NCBI GenBank assembly: GCA_039881145.1
Contig: JAYKKI010000038.1
Location: 775,001-839,000 of the forward strand
Source of the DNA: Druceiella hillmani
Lineage: Eukaryota > Arthropoda > Insecta > Lepidoptera > Hepialidae
Direction of reading: 5' to 3'
Length of the DNA stretch: 64,000 nucleotides
The translations under genes and the position numbers were made by a program. Shown here piece by piece: positions 33,060-46,369 of this stretch. Each line of letters starts with the position of its first letter. Position 1 is the stretch's first letter. The notes beneath the pieces are model-generated. The model had not been told where the DNA came from and made no database searches. It worked only from the letters and a program-made list of their open reading frames with translations.

Positions 33060-33410
33060 CAGGCAAAGTATTTCGGGTAAAGGTATGCAAGATAAAAGTA
33101 GAAGAAAGTCAAAAGTGTAAGAAAAGCGGGTTACTAGAAGTGTATAAAAAGTTTAACAGAAAACAATAGTGATAATTCTGAAGTCTGAGATATTTATGAT
33201 GTATTTGCGTCACATAGTTTTTGAGATATTTACGCCTGAGATATTTACACCTGAGAAAGGTGTAAATATCTCAGGCGTAAATATATTAGATAATATGTTT
33301 ATGATGTAAAATAATAATAATATTTTGATGACAGTTTAGTTGAAAAGTAAGCGTAGAACTCTCGTAGTGCAAGTTCTACTCGTACTTGACAAATTTAATG
33401 TTATCCCTAC
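33060..33410 (+). repeat. interspersed repeat family, copy 2 of 3, with inserted hairpin
   Basis: Aligns in patches with the 19.64-kb and 35.81-kb copies (GAAGTGTATAAAAAGTTTA...GTGATAATTCT and GTTCTACTCGTACTTGACAA). The perfect hairpin lies inside it. Confidence 0.5.
33226..33284. repeat. perfect 26-bp inverted repeat, 7-base loop
   Basis: ATATTTACGCCTGAGATATT plus TACACC is mirrored exactly by GGTGTA plus AATATCTCAGGCGTAAATAT around TGAGAAA. Both strands can form a 26-bp stem. Confidence 0.95.
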
Positions 33411-33897
33411 AAAACTGTCTAATAATCTTTTAATAACATTAATGGATATAAACATTTTGAAAATTTAGTAGTTTTGTATGATGTTTTGAAACTTTGTCAC
33501 AATAAAATCACAAAAGTTTAGTTATGATTCATTGGTAAATTTGAAAAGAGAGGAAACGATTTGCTTTATTACGATATGTAGCTCGCTTTTAATTGCATCG
33601 GAGTAAGTCATGTACAATATTATAAAAGAAAATGTTAATCAGTAAGTCATGTAGTGCCGAGCGTATGTTTTCATATAAATATTCACAGAGAACTCTAAAA
33701 AGTTTGGGCGTTTAAAGAAAATAGAAATTCTAATGAGCCAGAGAAATATTGGCGGAAATAGTAAAATAATTAAAACTGTATCAAATTTTTAGAATTTTAT
33801 CTGGAGTTATATAAATGTTCTCCAATTTGGGGCAAATTTTCTTCTCTTTTGGGTCCCCTTTTTTAAGCAGTGGCAGAAGATCAACGTGAACGTAATA

Positions 33898-34876
33898 CGA
33901 GGGGCGGATGAAAAGTTCTGACCCTAAGGTATTACAAAATGTTGATAGAAATGTAAAAAAAATTATTTTTCAATGTAATTTTCCTCTACTTCAATATACT
34001 TCTTATATTTATTAAAAAGGGCTTTTAACCCGGTCAAAAAATATTCGCCGTTTTTGTCTTAGAAATGTTCATTTACGGCCGTCTTCATTTCTTCGTCACT
34101 GGAAAATCTCCGTCTTCGGAGGTCTTTTTTCAAACTTGGAAAGAAGAAATAATCACTAGGGATCTGGTCTGGATTGCAGAGCGTTTGGTTGATTTCTACA
34201 AATCCTGTTCCAGTGAGGGCACGCCTTGCGACTCGGGCAGTGTGGGCGGGCATTGTCTTGCAACAACAGGACTCCTTTTGCTAGTTTGCCTCTCTTTTTC
34301 TCGACAACCACTTGACGCACTTTTGTAAACAATGTGGCGTAATAGTATACGTTCATTACAGTATATTTCAGGAAGGTAGCCGAAGAACAAAATTCCTTGA
34401 CAATCCCAAAAAACAGTGGCCCTGAGCTTGGACGCCGATCTTTCCACTTTGAACTTCCGTGGCGGCTTTTCTCCCTTTTCTATCCACTGCATTGACTCCT
34501 GTTTTGTCTCCGGATCGTACTGTCGAATCCATGTTTCATCAACAGTGACAAGATGAGAAAAAACATCGTCAGGACTATCACCACAGATGTTCAAAAAGTC
34601 CTGCAAAGTTGTGACTCAATGCTGCTTGCCCAGCGGCGTAAGCATTTTCGGCATCCATCGCACGCACACCTTTTTCACGTGCAAATGATTATGCAAAATG
34701 TCGCCGATTCGTTCTTTGCTAATACCCATGGCTTCAGCTGTCTGGCACAACTTAATTCGCTGATTACAAGTTTTTTCACTTTTTCAATGTTTTTTTAGGT
34801 AACGGCGCTGTTTGGGCGTCCTGATCTGGGATCATGTTCGAGCGACTTAAGCTCAAAACTTTTCGGCCGCCCCTCG
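33898..34876 (-). mobile_element. mariner transposon with internal deletions
   Basis: The left end CGAGGGGCGGATGAAAAGTT and the reverse complement of the right end, CGAGGGGCGGCCGAAAAGTT, form terminal inverted repeats next to TA (33896-33897 and 34877-34878). At 979 bp it is shorter than a full mariner of about 1.3 kb. Confidence 0.9.
34059..34760 (-). pseudogene. mariner transposase (broken)
   Basis: Cut-and-paste transposase of the DD34D type. From the N-terminal side, EAMGISKERIGDILHNHLHV (helix-turn-helix), LVTVDETWIRQYDPETKQES (first D), WIEKGEKPPRKFKVERSASK and LRATVFWDCQGILF. In other frames follow LLLQDNARPH (second D) and IPSDYFFFPSLKKDLRRRRF (third D). At least two shifts and a stop separate these, and the N-terminal half of the DNA-binding domain is largely gone. 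Confidence 0.9.
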
Positions 34877-34879
34877 TAA

Positions 34880-35805
34880 ATATGGATACGGACAAAATAT
34901 AAGAGAACCTATTATATGCACGACCAGGTGAATGAGCATGTTAATTAAATACAATAGAATGCCTCATATTTTTTTAATCTAATAAAAATTTTGATAGTTA
35001 AGAAAGTTTGACAGTTGACAAGTTTGACAGTTAAGAAGTTTCTAATTGCTAAAAATAGAAGAAAATTGAAGGACGAAAACTTGATAAGAGCTAAAAGAAT
35101 TACTCCGATAAATAGGTATTTTTGTATAATTTTTTCGTGCATACATTTAAAGAATAAAAAGTATTTTTTAAGTGTTGTGATTGTGGTTTCTTCATATTTT
35201 TTTTTGACATAAAATCCATTTTTCCTAGCCATATTATAGTCTTTAAAATCAAATTGCTATTTGAATCGTAAGTAAAAAGGAGACGGATGCACTTAAAATA
35301 TGGAATAAATAGAAATAGTGAAATAATGTAAAACAATCAAAAGCAGTAAGTCGAACAGAAAAACTGAGTAAATTAAGATATACCTTATTGTTGTTGTTAT
35401 TTACCAATTTTTACATTTCCGAATTTTTTCTTTATTATTATCATAAACAATACATAGAATGTATAAAATTTCACGTTTTCAGTTCTTCTTGAAGCTATCT
35501 ATAGGTTTTAATGATCTGTCAGTGGGTAAGCGAGTGTATAAGTTATGAATTTGTTTATTTTATTATTAAATATTTCAGAAACTACCATATCTACAAATTT
35601 CAAATTTGCAATACTTATTATCAAGTATTCGTATCTACATACATCTTTATCTATTTGTCATTTTTCTCAGAAACCATTTGAGTAGATATATAAATTTATA
35701 GTAAAACAGACTATTGTAAAAGATCGTCTCAAAAATACAACTTGAAGATATAGAGATAAAAAAATGTTTATGAAAAATATATTCTTCTGTCATCAAAACT
35801 ATTAT
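34880..35805. other. AT-rich sequence, nothing recognised
   Basis: Overlapping open frames on both strands at 34945-35336 are low-complexity and have no family motif. Confidence 0.45.
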
Positions 35806-35809
35806 AGTC

Positions 35810-36080
35810 AAAATTGTGAAAAAGGCGTTACTTGAAGTTCACATAAAGTTTACCAGAGAACTACAGCAATGATTCTTGAATCTCTGAATTTCTTTGAAAT
35901 TCAGGATAATTTTACGCCTGTGAAAGACATGGTAGGCAATATATTTAACTGGGGAAAAATATAAAATATTTTTATTTGTAAATAACCTTATAGAAAAAAT
36001 AAATAACCTCAAATGCTTATATTTACTTAACTGTACGCTGAACCCTCCCAATATGAGTTTCACTCATACTTAACAAGTTT
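35810..36080 (+). repeat. interspersed repeat family, copy 3 of 3
   Basis: GTTACTTGAAGTTCACATAA, AGTTTACCAGAGAACTACAG and the terminal CTTAACTGTACGCTGAACC...GAGTTTCACTCATACTTAAC align with the 33.1-kb and 19.7-kb copies. Confidence 0.5.
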
Positions 36081-39000
36081 CGTTTTTTAACATTTTTCTC
36101 TCAAGAAATGTTAAATTCAGACTTTTTTATTTTTGCGCAAATTGCTATTTCAATATTCACAATAAACAATAGCGTTGTGCATTCATTTCAATATATAACA
36201 ATAAACAACAGTAAAAGGGGCCCAAAATACAAAACAAGAATTTCAAACGTTTAATCAGATATTTCGTATACAGGCCGACGGGTGAGCATACGATTCCACG
36301 GGAGTACCGCAGAGCACTCATTTCGTTCAACGAAAAATATTGTATTTCCGTGAACTCGCTTCCCCTCTGGAAAACTTTCCAGCTTATCCATTCCTTTCTG
36401 CCGTATTGGCGATATATCAGACCATTGCGACTATTATGGTGATGTCACGCAGAGAGGATCATCACTTACATAATAATTTTCTGTATGTTTAACGTATACA
36501 GTTAAAATTGTTCACGTAAATAAAAAAAGATACGTTTATAAAAAAATACTATCGTTGAAAAGAGACGTTGACTTAATAAGAATGATTAATGATAACTAGA
36601 CAATTTATTAAAATGAGACAAAATTTATATTTACATCAAAAATAGAAATTGTGTCTGAGTAGTTAAAAGACAAGTCAATGTTTTAAAGATTCAAGATGCG
36701 GTCCTTGAGAGACTGAAAACTATTGTCAAATATCAAAGCACGAAACTCAATGAAATCGTAAGTTTAAAAATAAGCGGGTGTTTGCGAAAATTCAAAAATT
36801 TTTGAATTTTCCGATTCGAATTTTTCCGATATCGAGTGATATAAAATAAACGTTTGATAAAAATTTAATTATCCTTATATAGGTAGTTATACACATTTGT
36901 AGGTAAAACACCTTGATTAATAATAAGAACCTTAATACAGAAGATATTTTTGAATTGTATGAGATGGTATTAGGTTTATATATGTATTATATTGAGGTTT
37001 CAACCAGGGTTATTGCAGATGTTGATTCTTTGACATTGAATATAACATAACCTTGATATTTCTTTCGTCTAATTCATAATAAACACGAGAAATCATTACA
37101 CATCTTTACAGCGTGTAGTTGGTTATTGAGCTTTTGAGTTTACGGTTCGCGAAGCAAACAATAATTTGGTTTGAATTTGTTTTTGTTTACCTTTCTAAAA
37201 GTAGGACATTATAACTTCTTCTTCCACAGAAGATTAAACGAAAATCTTTCCTTATACTTGCAGATGAGTCTAACATAGTAAGCATAGTTAAATTATGACT
37301 AATGTATACTTCCAAAATAAATATTTGAGCATATTAGCTATGTAATAGGGTATTGAACTAATTACTATAGACATAGCTACACATTCTATACAAATTGTTG
37401 AATTTAACAAAAAAGTAGATAAACACAATGAAAAAAAATGCCCTCTTTGAGGTCTATGATGCTCTCTACGAGCGTAATTTTGTATTTATCACCGAGGTAA
37501 ATTATGTTAAATATCGTTATGTCTGAAATCACCAGGAGATATATGTATATTCTGACGGCTTTCACACCGTTTATTGCCTTCCACCAATGCGTAAAAGTCC
37601 ATTACTAACGAAGAATGTAGGTCACTGAAATGTCCGTATCTCAAGAAAAAGCCATTTTACACAATCTATAGGGCTAATAGTTGAAGCATTAGACCCATAA
37701 AAAAGAAAACGCCTAATTTTTTTCTTGATATTAAAAGTATTATTTCAAAAATCCACCCCGTTTTTTTTTGGTTCTATATGTTTAAACATTATTCAGCCGG
37801 AAGTAATTGAGATGTATACAGAAACGAATATTATAACTTTATTTAATGAAATTCCTAAGTAAATAGTGTAAACGCGAAAGTGATTTTCCTTCCTTATTCC
37901 TATTATTTTAACGCCTCAGCTACTTAACCGATCTATGTAAAATGTTGTGTACACGTAGTTCGTGCCTTTGAGATAAATATTATATACTATAGATGGGAAC
38001 AAAAATGATTTTTTTTTACATTTAAAACCCCGTTAAGTACACAAGCATGAATGTAAGATCGTGACCAAGAGTATATAATAACATATCACCTCAGCATGTC
38101 AGCCTACGGTCACCTACTGCAGGATGCAGGCTTCTTTCTATGAATACATACACTTAAATCTTTTCAGTGCTAAGAACCAACATTTTCCTTATTTATAAAT
38201 TACATAATTTTTTCTCGTACATGCGAATGAAATCGCGGGTCGAAGCTAATAAGAAATAAAAGCTTTAAATTGACACTATAAGTAGGAGAATATTCCAATA
38301 AGAATAAAAATACCATTACATGCTACATATTTCAAAAACTGCAAAAATCAAAATTATCCACAAATCGTGACTTCGTAACCCTTCACAATCTAAAGTAAAA
38401 ATCTGTGAGCCACTGTCATCCATTGTTGTTAGGAATATTTCGCGTATTATGAATAATAAACTAGCGAGCACTGGCGTAGATAACACCGAGAACATTGCCA
38501 CAATGCACAGCACACACCACTGGCTTTGAATAAAGGAGCGACATGTATGATAGTTTAATGCGCACGAAAAATGGCGTTTATATTTTATTACAATACCCGT
38601 ATTTATTATCTACGGCTTCGGTTCTCATTCGATATGGGGTTTATAAGGAAATATTTCTCTTTTAATTAAACAAGCACTAACGACGAGTAAACTTACGAAT
38701 ATTATTTTGGGCTTTATTCAAAACGGCATTTCGATTTTTTGAAAACGAGATAATTCATTCGTGACGAGTTGCTCCTCAAATAAATAAAATCCTGCGTTTT
38801 TTTGGTTCTGTAAAATTTTAATCGCTGTAATATTTGTCAAACTATTTTCGATTCACCTGGGTTAGATGCGCATAATTTCAATTCAAAATTATTTATAAAT
38901 TACAAATGTTGAATGACTCCTCTATCACTTTTATTCACTTTTGTCTCTTTTATTACATATCATATAAAGGGTTAAATCTGTGTTTACATGTACATATTCA

Positions 39001-39440
39001 CATACATACAAGTTCGTCAAAAGGGATAATAATATAATAGAAATACATCACAATCAGATTTTATCTTAAAACAGAGTTTTATTTCGAAATTACTCTGTTA
39101 CTGAATCTTGTGTAATTGGCATGAAAGGAACGTCTTAATCACTTTAATTTAATTTGCCAACAAATAAATTTCTGGCGGCTGACTGAATACATGTAGATAG
39201 CTGTTATAATTCTTCTAGATTGAATAAGTTTAATCTAGACAGTAATAATTATTTTTAACACTTCCCCTATTATGTACATTTTTCATGAAAACATTTCTAC
39301 CTGATTTATTAATTTTCTACGCAATTTTATTTTCAGTTTATAATTTTATATATTTATATTATTCCAAATTAAAATAATTTATATCCTAAAAAGAATGACT
39401 AAAAATTTTTCTCCTGAATATATTTTTCCTAATTTGAACA
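36080..39440. other. AT-rich sequence, one GC-richer patch
   Basis: A patch at about 36270-36460 has more G+C than its surroundings and may be a decayed coding fragment, but no frame was recognised. The rest shows nothing. Confidence 0.4.
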
Positions 39441-39469
39441 TTTTTCGGTTTATATATTTCTTTGTATCT

Positions 39470-39745
39470 AGTGTCAAAGAGTTGCTTGGAAATTAGGCAA
39501 AGTCCGAAGAAGTAAGAACAATATATGAAAGTTAAACTGAAAAAAAATTCGTTTAATCTATATTCAACTAATTTATTTCTAGAACTTTTCGGTTGATAAA
39601 AGTAGGCTTTAAATATCACCAGTTGTTGCACTATCTAATATGAAATAACCCAGCAATAACAAGTAAAAAAACCGACTTCAAAAAAGTAGGTACTAAAAAG
39701 TAAAAAATAGTTAACTCAAAATATGTATCTACTTACTTTAGACAC
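39470..39745 (-). repeat. LTR-like dispersed repeat, copy 1
   Basis: Reverse-complement match to 56570-56850 over about 250 bp, including AAAGTAGGCTTTAAATAT, GTTGTTGCACT and GACTTCAAAAAAGTAGGTAC. On its own strand it has a TATTTAAAGCC promoter-like string and AATAAA downstream, as in a retroelement LTR. The GGCGCCC stretch of the other copy is absent here. Confidence 0.6.
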
Positions 39746-40009
39746 TCATGTTTCGAAAAAGAGACGCCGTAACAATCGCGTTTTGAAAGACCTTTATACT
39801 CTCTCCTCGAATATGAATAAACGATTACATCGTTTAAACATTTAAGGACACGAAATATTTTCATTAAATTAGTCATAAATATTGATATAATTTTCACCTT
39901 GTAAATATATTTTCTGTTATACTTTTCAATGACATAGGAGAAAATCCTGAAGAAGCATGTACCTATAGAATTTATTAGTGCAAGTTAACCGTATAATTTT
40001 GCACTGAAG

Positions 40010-40738
40010 GAGTTACGAAGTTCGTTATCGTGGTTCTTTTCAGATTTTGGACATATATGGTAAAATGGAGGGCAGGGGGAGGACGAAGGACGCATTCTGC
40101 TCAATACTTGGAAGAAATACATTTTTTGGAGGACATAACTTAATTCATAGATCGATTATTTCCATAGGGGCGTTTCTCCTATATTGAAATTTTCATAAAT
40201 TACTAAGATGTTCTTTGATATCTGGAAAAGCTAAAGGATCTACGCGATCATGCGGTTGGATATACGCCAGACTTATCGATCTCAAACAAAAAAATCGTTT
40301 TACTTTTTATGACAAGTCCTTCGCTACCCAAGCTATAAGTCTTTGAAAGCTATGACTTAAGAACTCGGCCACCTTAAATGTATTCAAAGATCGTCTGAAT
40401 AAGTCCTTCCTCCCATAATCTCTCCGTCCTACCGTTCATAATTCCATCTTGTTCCCTATTTTCCTTGTTCACAACCAGGACAAGATTTATAATTAACCAT
40501 TATTTTTTGTTTTGTGTTATTCATATATAACTTGGTTTTCCCTATTTATATGTTATGATATTTTTTATTATTTATTATGTCCTAAGTTACATTTTTTTAT
40601 TAATGTCTTTTGCAATCATCCACATCACAAAATGTTTACGTTTAATCGATGTGGTTGGCTGGAAGGGATTGCTGTTGTAGCAATAAATCCACCAAATGTA
40701 TGTGTTATATGTACGTTAAAGTATGAATAAATATTTTG
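40010..40738 (+). mobile_element. LINE 3' end, decayed
   Basis: Broken plus-strand frames give ESYDLRT and a FKDRLNKS-like string (about 40380-40410) resembling the C-terminus of an insect LINE RT. Near 40650 GGCTGGAAGGGATTGCTGTTGTAGCAATAAATCC forms a short stem-loop of the kind seen in many insect LINE 3' ends, followed by an A-rich tail TATGAATAAATATTTTG. Confidence 0.45.
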
Positions 40739-40739
40739 T

Positions 40740-42500
40740 TAGCGTATGTTACGTGGGAAGATTTTAATCAATTGGTGCTTAGAGAAACGGGAAGCGAGAA
40801 AATTATTTACGTACATTAAATCTTTTTACTACCTTTTTCATCATTTAAGTAAAGTAGGGCCAAAATTTTTCGTTACAAAACGACATTATTTTAAACATAT
40901 TTCAAAATCAAATTAAGGCTTCCTTTACCATTTTTAATTAGATACTTATTTTTCAAATATTAAGCTTCAAAATGAAACACAGTGTGAACCCCTCTCCTCT
41001 TTACTTTCAGCCATAGATTCGACAATTATGAAAAAAATCTAGAACACAAAATGTTTCAGGTATTAACTTCCGTCAACAATTTCCAAAGATATATACAATT
41101 AAGAAATAATAATTGATTCGTATTCCGATGCGCATGAAGCCGGTTCCCATTTATTTACATTCAGATGTTATTCGAATACTTCCGGTAGTTATTTTAGTTA
41201 TAATTTTCTTTCAGTTTTATCATATGTTAACGTACCCTTAAATTCTTTTCATACTTTTACTCTAAGAATTCTTTGAATTATTAATTTTCCCATCTGGTTT
41301 TGTTAATTCGTCTACATAATTCAATTTATCTGTTTTTATGTACAATTAGAAATATACTTCGTACTCTTGAATTTAGTTAATTATTTTAAAATGTAATTCT
41401 TTGTAATTTTCTTGTTATTTTAATCTAGCCCGAATAATAATTTTTATAAAGTATTTATTTTTGAAAGAATTATGTAATTTTAGACTTACCTCCCTCCTGG
41501 AAAATCTCCTTACAAAAATGGTTAGAAAAATCCGGATTATTTTTCGTTTCTGTATGAATTGCTATTTACCGGAATTTTTTTTTGGATCTTCTTAATTTAA
41601 AAATAAAATAAGCCTGTCCAATATTTTGACATACTGCTGATAGAATCAATTGTAACAATTACTCCTTTAATAAATGCATTAATTTGTATCACCATACTTA
41701 AGTACGGGAGATTTAGGACCTACGGCCATTAGAACCAAATGCTCACATCCCCATTTTGTTTCCTAAATTTAAGAATAAAAGATCTCAAAATCGTGTCGAT
41801 ATGATGTTTTAGGAACGATTTAGGGTACAATTTTCTAATTGCTATCAAACTCTTAAGAGTCAATAATCATTACTTGCTGAAAGCTGGCCCAATATAATAA
41901 GATTAAAACTTGGGTATAATTGCAGATGATATGTTAATATTTCATAAACATCTGAATTACGCGTAAAGTTACCAAGATGTTGCGCTTCGTTTTGAGGGCA
42001 AGCAGGATTTGAAAAATGTTCAAACTTTGCTTTCCTTTGACGGTTTGCAAGTAGCAAGCAATCAGTACCAATTCGGAAATTTCCTTGCACTCAAGTATCC
42101 GAAAGGATTGAAAGTATTCAAAAAGTAATTAGGGATGAATAAAAATTAAATGTACTTTTTGCTTGCTTTGCTTTTTTCAAAAAGTACTTTTTACGTGATC
42201 ACTCTCACACATTAGGAGTAAACAAAAATTACTTAATTACCAAAAGCGTCTTTTATATATAAAATTTTATACATAAAATTATATATTGTTCAACGCAGTG
42301 GTTCAATACACATCGGCTCTTTTCTACTTCAGGAAGTAGAAATGCTCAGGAGCATAATACAAAAAAATACAGTCCACTGCTTAAAAAAATTTAAATTATT
42401 CTCAACAATAGTCAAATATATGCCTATCGGTCGTCCAAGTTTTTTTTCCTGGTAAAGAAATTAAACTTGAATTATAAATTAAATTCCCCGGTATGTAGAT
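40740..42500. other. AT-rich sequence, nothing recognised
   Basis: No gene or transposon was recognised. The minus-strand frame at 41860-42090 has no family motif. Confidence 0.4.
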
Positions 42501-42524
42501 TTAATTAAAAGTACATGTATTGTA

Positions 42525-44340
42525 AAATGAGTGCAACCTCCAAATATTGTAAAATGGGTACCGATCACATCGGATAATTATGAAGTCATGTGGAATGCCT
42601 TGTTAGACATATATAATAAGCATAGAATTCCAGCCGAAAAGTATTTGGATAAAAGGTTGAACTTCGTATCCCTCACTAAAGAGTCGCCTCATAACCTATC
42701 TATGTTTTTGATAATTCCGTGAAGGCATTGCCATATTACTCTATAAGCCCTGGATCTTAACACGCACAAATTATGTGAACAAGGAATTGACCAAAAAACG
42801 ATACCTACCTATGGAAAATTAAGAATTTTTTTACAATACCAAATGAAGGTACTTGAACATTTAATTAATACAAATAAAATAGATAATTCATCTCAATACA
42901 ACATCTTCATAATAATGCAAGCGTAAATAAAAAGTATTCAAATAAAAGTTTCAGTGTAATATCTACCACTGAAAATAATGTACTTAAATGTTTATATTGT
43001 GATAAAAATCATGTGATTTAACGATGCGAATCATTTCGTAAATTAACTCCATCGCAATCTATGAGCCGTGCTAACGAATTTCAATTATGTCACAATTGTT
43101 TAAAAACTAATCGTATTTCGTCACAATGTAAAAGTAATTTAAATTTTTGGTTTGTACTGATACCCATCATGCCCTTTTACACAATAATCGTAAAGCGGGT
43201 GTTGAATCTCGTGAAAAATTATTCTTTTAATAATAATAAAAATTACAAGTTGGCTTGTACTCTCTTTCCAACGCATGCACTCATAGCGTTATTTTAGGGG
43301 CTGCAAATGTTTACATCTTAGTGTGCTGATCGATTCCGCCGCTCAATCGAATTTGATTTCACTTAATTGTTTATGTCGCATAGGGTTGTCAATCCGTAAA
43401 TGTTTATTTAATATTTTTGGTTTAGATGATGAACAACTTAAAAATTATGACATGGCTTCGTGTATATTAAATTCTAGACTAGACCAAACGTGTACATTTA
43501 ATATAGACGCCGACGTTTTAAATAAATGAACTTCGGATTTACCGAATCTAAATATTCCACAATCTTAACTTAAACTTAGCTGAACTTAAGTTTCATAGAC
43601 GGGCGCCTATCGACATAATCTTAGCTGATGATATTTTCTCTTATATATGATGATCAAAAATTAATTATAAATGATAACTTGCCGATTGCTCCAATTAGTG
43701 TTTTTGATTACGTAACTACGGGCAAATTAAAAGGCACAAATGATAATAAAAAAAATAATGCATGCGTTAACATCAACCTTTGTGTCGTACACAATTAATA
43801 ATGACTGTATCAATAATTATTTTTGTAATTTTGGGATGTTAAGAGTTCACCGTGTGACATTACTTCTAATCCTCAAGATGCCACTGCCGAAAACATATAC
43901 ATATCGAAACACTATCGCGAAGAAAGCGATTGGTATACTTCACCGCTATTGCTCAACCATGTACAGAACTGGATGTTTCACACAACAGTTCGCTTAAACG
44001 TTTTTTGTAACTGATACGCAAACTAGTGCGCGTCTCGAGTTGTACAATTCTTATATTGAGTTTACGCGTGACTAAAAGCGTCTCAGACACATGCAGGTGT
44101 ACATCGGAAGTGACACTGAGGAGTCGAGGAGTAGCTAAGGTAATCGAAATTATGCCTCCCATTTATTGCTGTCATGTAAACAATAAAAACAACGCGGCCG
44201 ATTTATGTTCGCACGGGGTGTGGCCAACACAACTAGTATCTGGCATTCTCGAGTGGCTTGGATATTTGATTACGTTGATAAGTGGCCCATATCACACTTC
44301 TATATACAGAAGAGCTCTTATTATAAATAAGCCTCCGTGA
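42525..44340 (+). pseudogene. BEL/Pao retrotransposon gag-protease relic
   Basis: Capsid and protease part of a BEL/Pao LTR retrotransposon. In order: PITSDNYEVMWNALLDIYN (gag capsid-like region), IPTYGKLRIFLQYQMKVLEH, a zinc-knuckle-like region CLYCDKNH...RCESF then FQLCHNCLKTN (about 42985-43115), and LIDSAAQSNLISLNCLCRIG (43326-43390), an aspartic-protease-like active site. Near 44190 KNNAADLCSHGVWPTQLVSG matches the segment between RNase H and integrase in this family. The RT core between is almost wholly missing, so there is a large deletion. Flanking LTRs were not found. Confidence 0.75.
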
Positions 44341-44344
44341 AATG

Positions 44345-45550
44345 AAGTTATTTTAATATTACAAAACTGGTATTATGTAACAATATAGGCCTCGAAACCT
44401 ATTATTTATTTACATAAAACAGCTGAAGAAAACGTTCATAATAATTTTTCGTATGCTTGAACCCATCATTATATCGTACTAAACAAAAGAGGTACAACAA
44501 TTACACATACGGACTGATGATGTCGTGGTGATTTGTATTGCGTCTATCTACAAAAGGTTCTTACGATTAGTCTGCCTATTTTATTAATCAAATAATCGTA
44601 GTTTCATCATATTTTACAAATGTAGAAGTTAGATGATTTGGTTCGCATTAAATTAAACATTTTGATTAGCAGCACATTCAATTTCGGCAAACGCATTTAA
44701 AATCAATACATAAGCGTACTATATTCATTGTCATCCACAGTGTTACTTAGAATCTTTCTTTAAACTGTACAGAAAACACCTCTGACATCAGAACAACAAT
44801 TTGTATTCCAATTTCTGTAATTAGCCAATAAAATTATAATTATATTTATTGTTTCCTTTCTTTTAATAAAAATGGTAAGAAAAATACAATAACTGATTAA
44901 TAAAATGCGTACCAACCCCTTATAACCGACGTCCTATGGCTAACGTGTATAACCGACTGATATATTAATACATTCAGTATAACACGTCTAACTGAGTGAA
45001 ACAACGAGATTGTACACATGCATAATACAATGTATATGAAAAAATAAACATTATTCTTAGTGCGTAGTTAAAACGGCGTTTAATTATATAACACTTCAAT
45101 AAAATATTCAAACTTCCGGGAGATAAACACATGAGTTTTAATAAATTTCCTTGATGACAAAAGAGTTAAGGTCCTAGCAAATATGTATGTCTCGTAATCG
45201 ATAATGTATAAAAACTAATGAACGACATTGTTATACTTGGAGTTAGAACTATTGTATTTTTTACATTTAAAAACTTTTAAGCGTTCGATATTAAAAAGTT
45301 CTAAATTAATATCTAAACGTTGAACGTAAACAAAAATACGCTAAACGTTTTTGAACGTAAATTTCTTAAGAAATAATGAAACAAAATTTAATGTTGGGCT
45401 GAAAATAACGTTTCGGTTTTGGGTTCTACAGTGGAAGAAAAGAATCCTTTTGCTTTTGTCATGCCCGCATCCTCTCTGTCGCAGCTGTCGTGGCTGTTAC
45501 TCAATAATTTCGTGGCAGTTACTCAATCACGTAAATATTTTCACGTAAAT
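44345..45550. other. AT-rich sequence, nothing recognised
   Basis: No gene or transposon end was recognised. Confidence 0.4.
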
Positions 45551-45552
45551 AT

Positions 45553-45663
<111 letters not shown>

Positions 45664-45778
45664 GTTAAAAAATCAGTCAAGTGTTTGTTGTAGAACTCAC
45701 ACTACGAGGATTCCGTACTTCTTTAGGCACTTATATACATTCGGGGTTGCATTATTTCTATTAAACTATTGGTAATAA

Positions 45779-46135
45779 TTAATTTTCTGCAAAAAAATTT
45801 CTACCTAAATATATTTGCCTACCATATCTTTCACAAGTGTGAAACGTGGTGAGTATTTCAATAATTATAAGATCTAGGATAATCGCTGCAGTTTTCTTAC
45901 AACTTTTGCTTAGACTTTTGAAACCCCATTTTTTATAATTTTGGATACTCAGCTTAGTACTACTCAAGTTACGAAAGGGCATATGTTTTAGCATATTTTT
46001 CAGTATATTTCTGAAGATAGAACACCTAAAATTTTGAAAAAAATTATTTCTGAGTAGCTCTTTTAATTTGAATATTACTATTTTTGGAAACCTATTTTTA
46101 TATTGGCAGGAATTTATAATATGTTTTGTCAACAA
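45779..46135 (-). other. 118-codon open frame, unrecognised
   Basis: A lysine/isoleucine-rich frame without any domain I recognise. Its start overlaps the outer end of locus E. It may be chance in AT-rich DNA. Confidence 0.2.
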
Positions 46136-46368
46136 TTAAATGAAACTACGTGATGTAGTATTATTTCTCCTTTCTTTAAGTTCTTTATCGTGATCTAGGT
46201 TTCATTGTATTACATCTTCAGGTAGGCTTCTCGGAAGATGATGTAATACAACGAAACCTAGGTCATGGTAAAGAACTTAAAGAAAGTAGAAATAATACTC
46301 CATCAAGTAGTTTCATTTAATTGTGAATAATGAATTTCTACACAATTAACGCCAAACATATTCAATAT
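46133..46368. repeat. locus E: head-to-head pair of hammerhead repeats (decayed)
   Basis: The left arm (46133-46226) and right arm (about 46227-46325) are inverted copies with almost no spacer. The right arm continues into the outer flank ATTGTGAATAATGAATTTCT...GCCAAACATATTCAATAT. The left hammerhead (46183-46226, -) has lost one side of helix II and reads AUC at the triplet. The right one (46231-46273, +) reads CGGAAGA in the core but retains GAAACCUAGGUC. Neither should cleave. Confidence 0.8.
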
Positions 46369-46369
46369 G

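Larger units (their letters stand above)
31778..33890. other. AT-rich sequence with dispersed repeats, no gene recognised
   Basis: Contains copy 2 of the 13.5-kb repeat, a 26-bp hairpin and copy 2 of the 19.6-kb repeat, listed separately. Confidence 0.45.

Noticed and set aside
36270..36460. LINE C-terminal fragment
   Set aside because: The GC-richer patch gives short frames vaguely like LINE C-termini, but no motif was clear enough to call.
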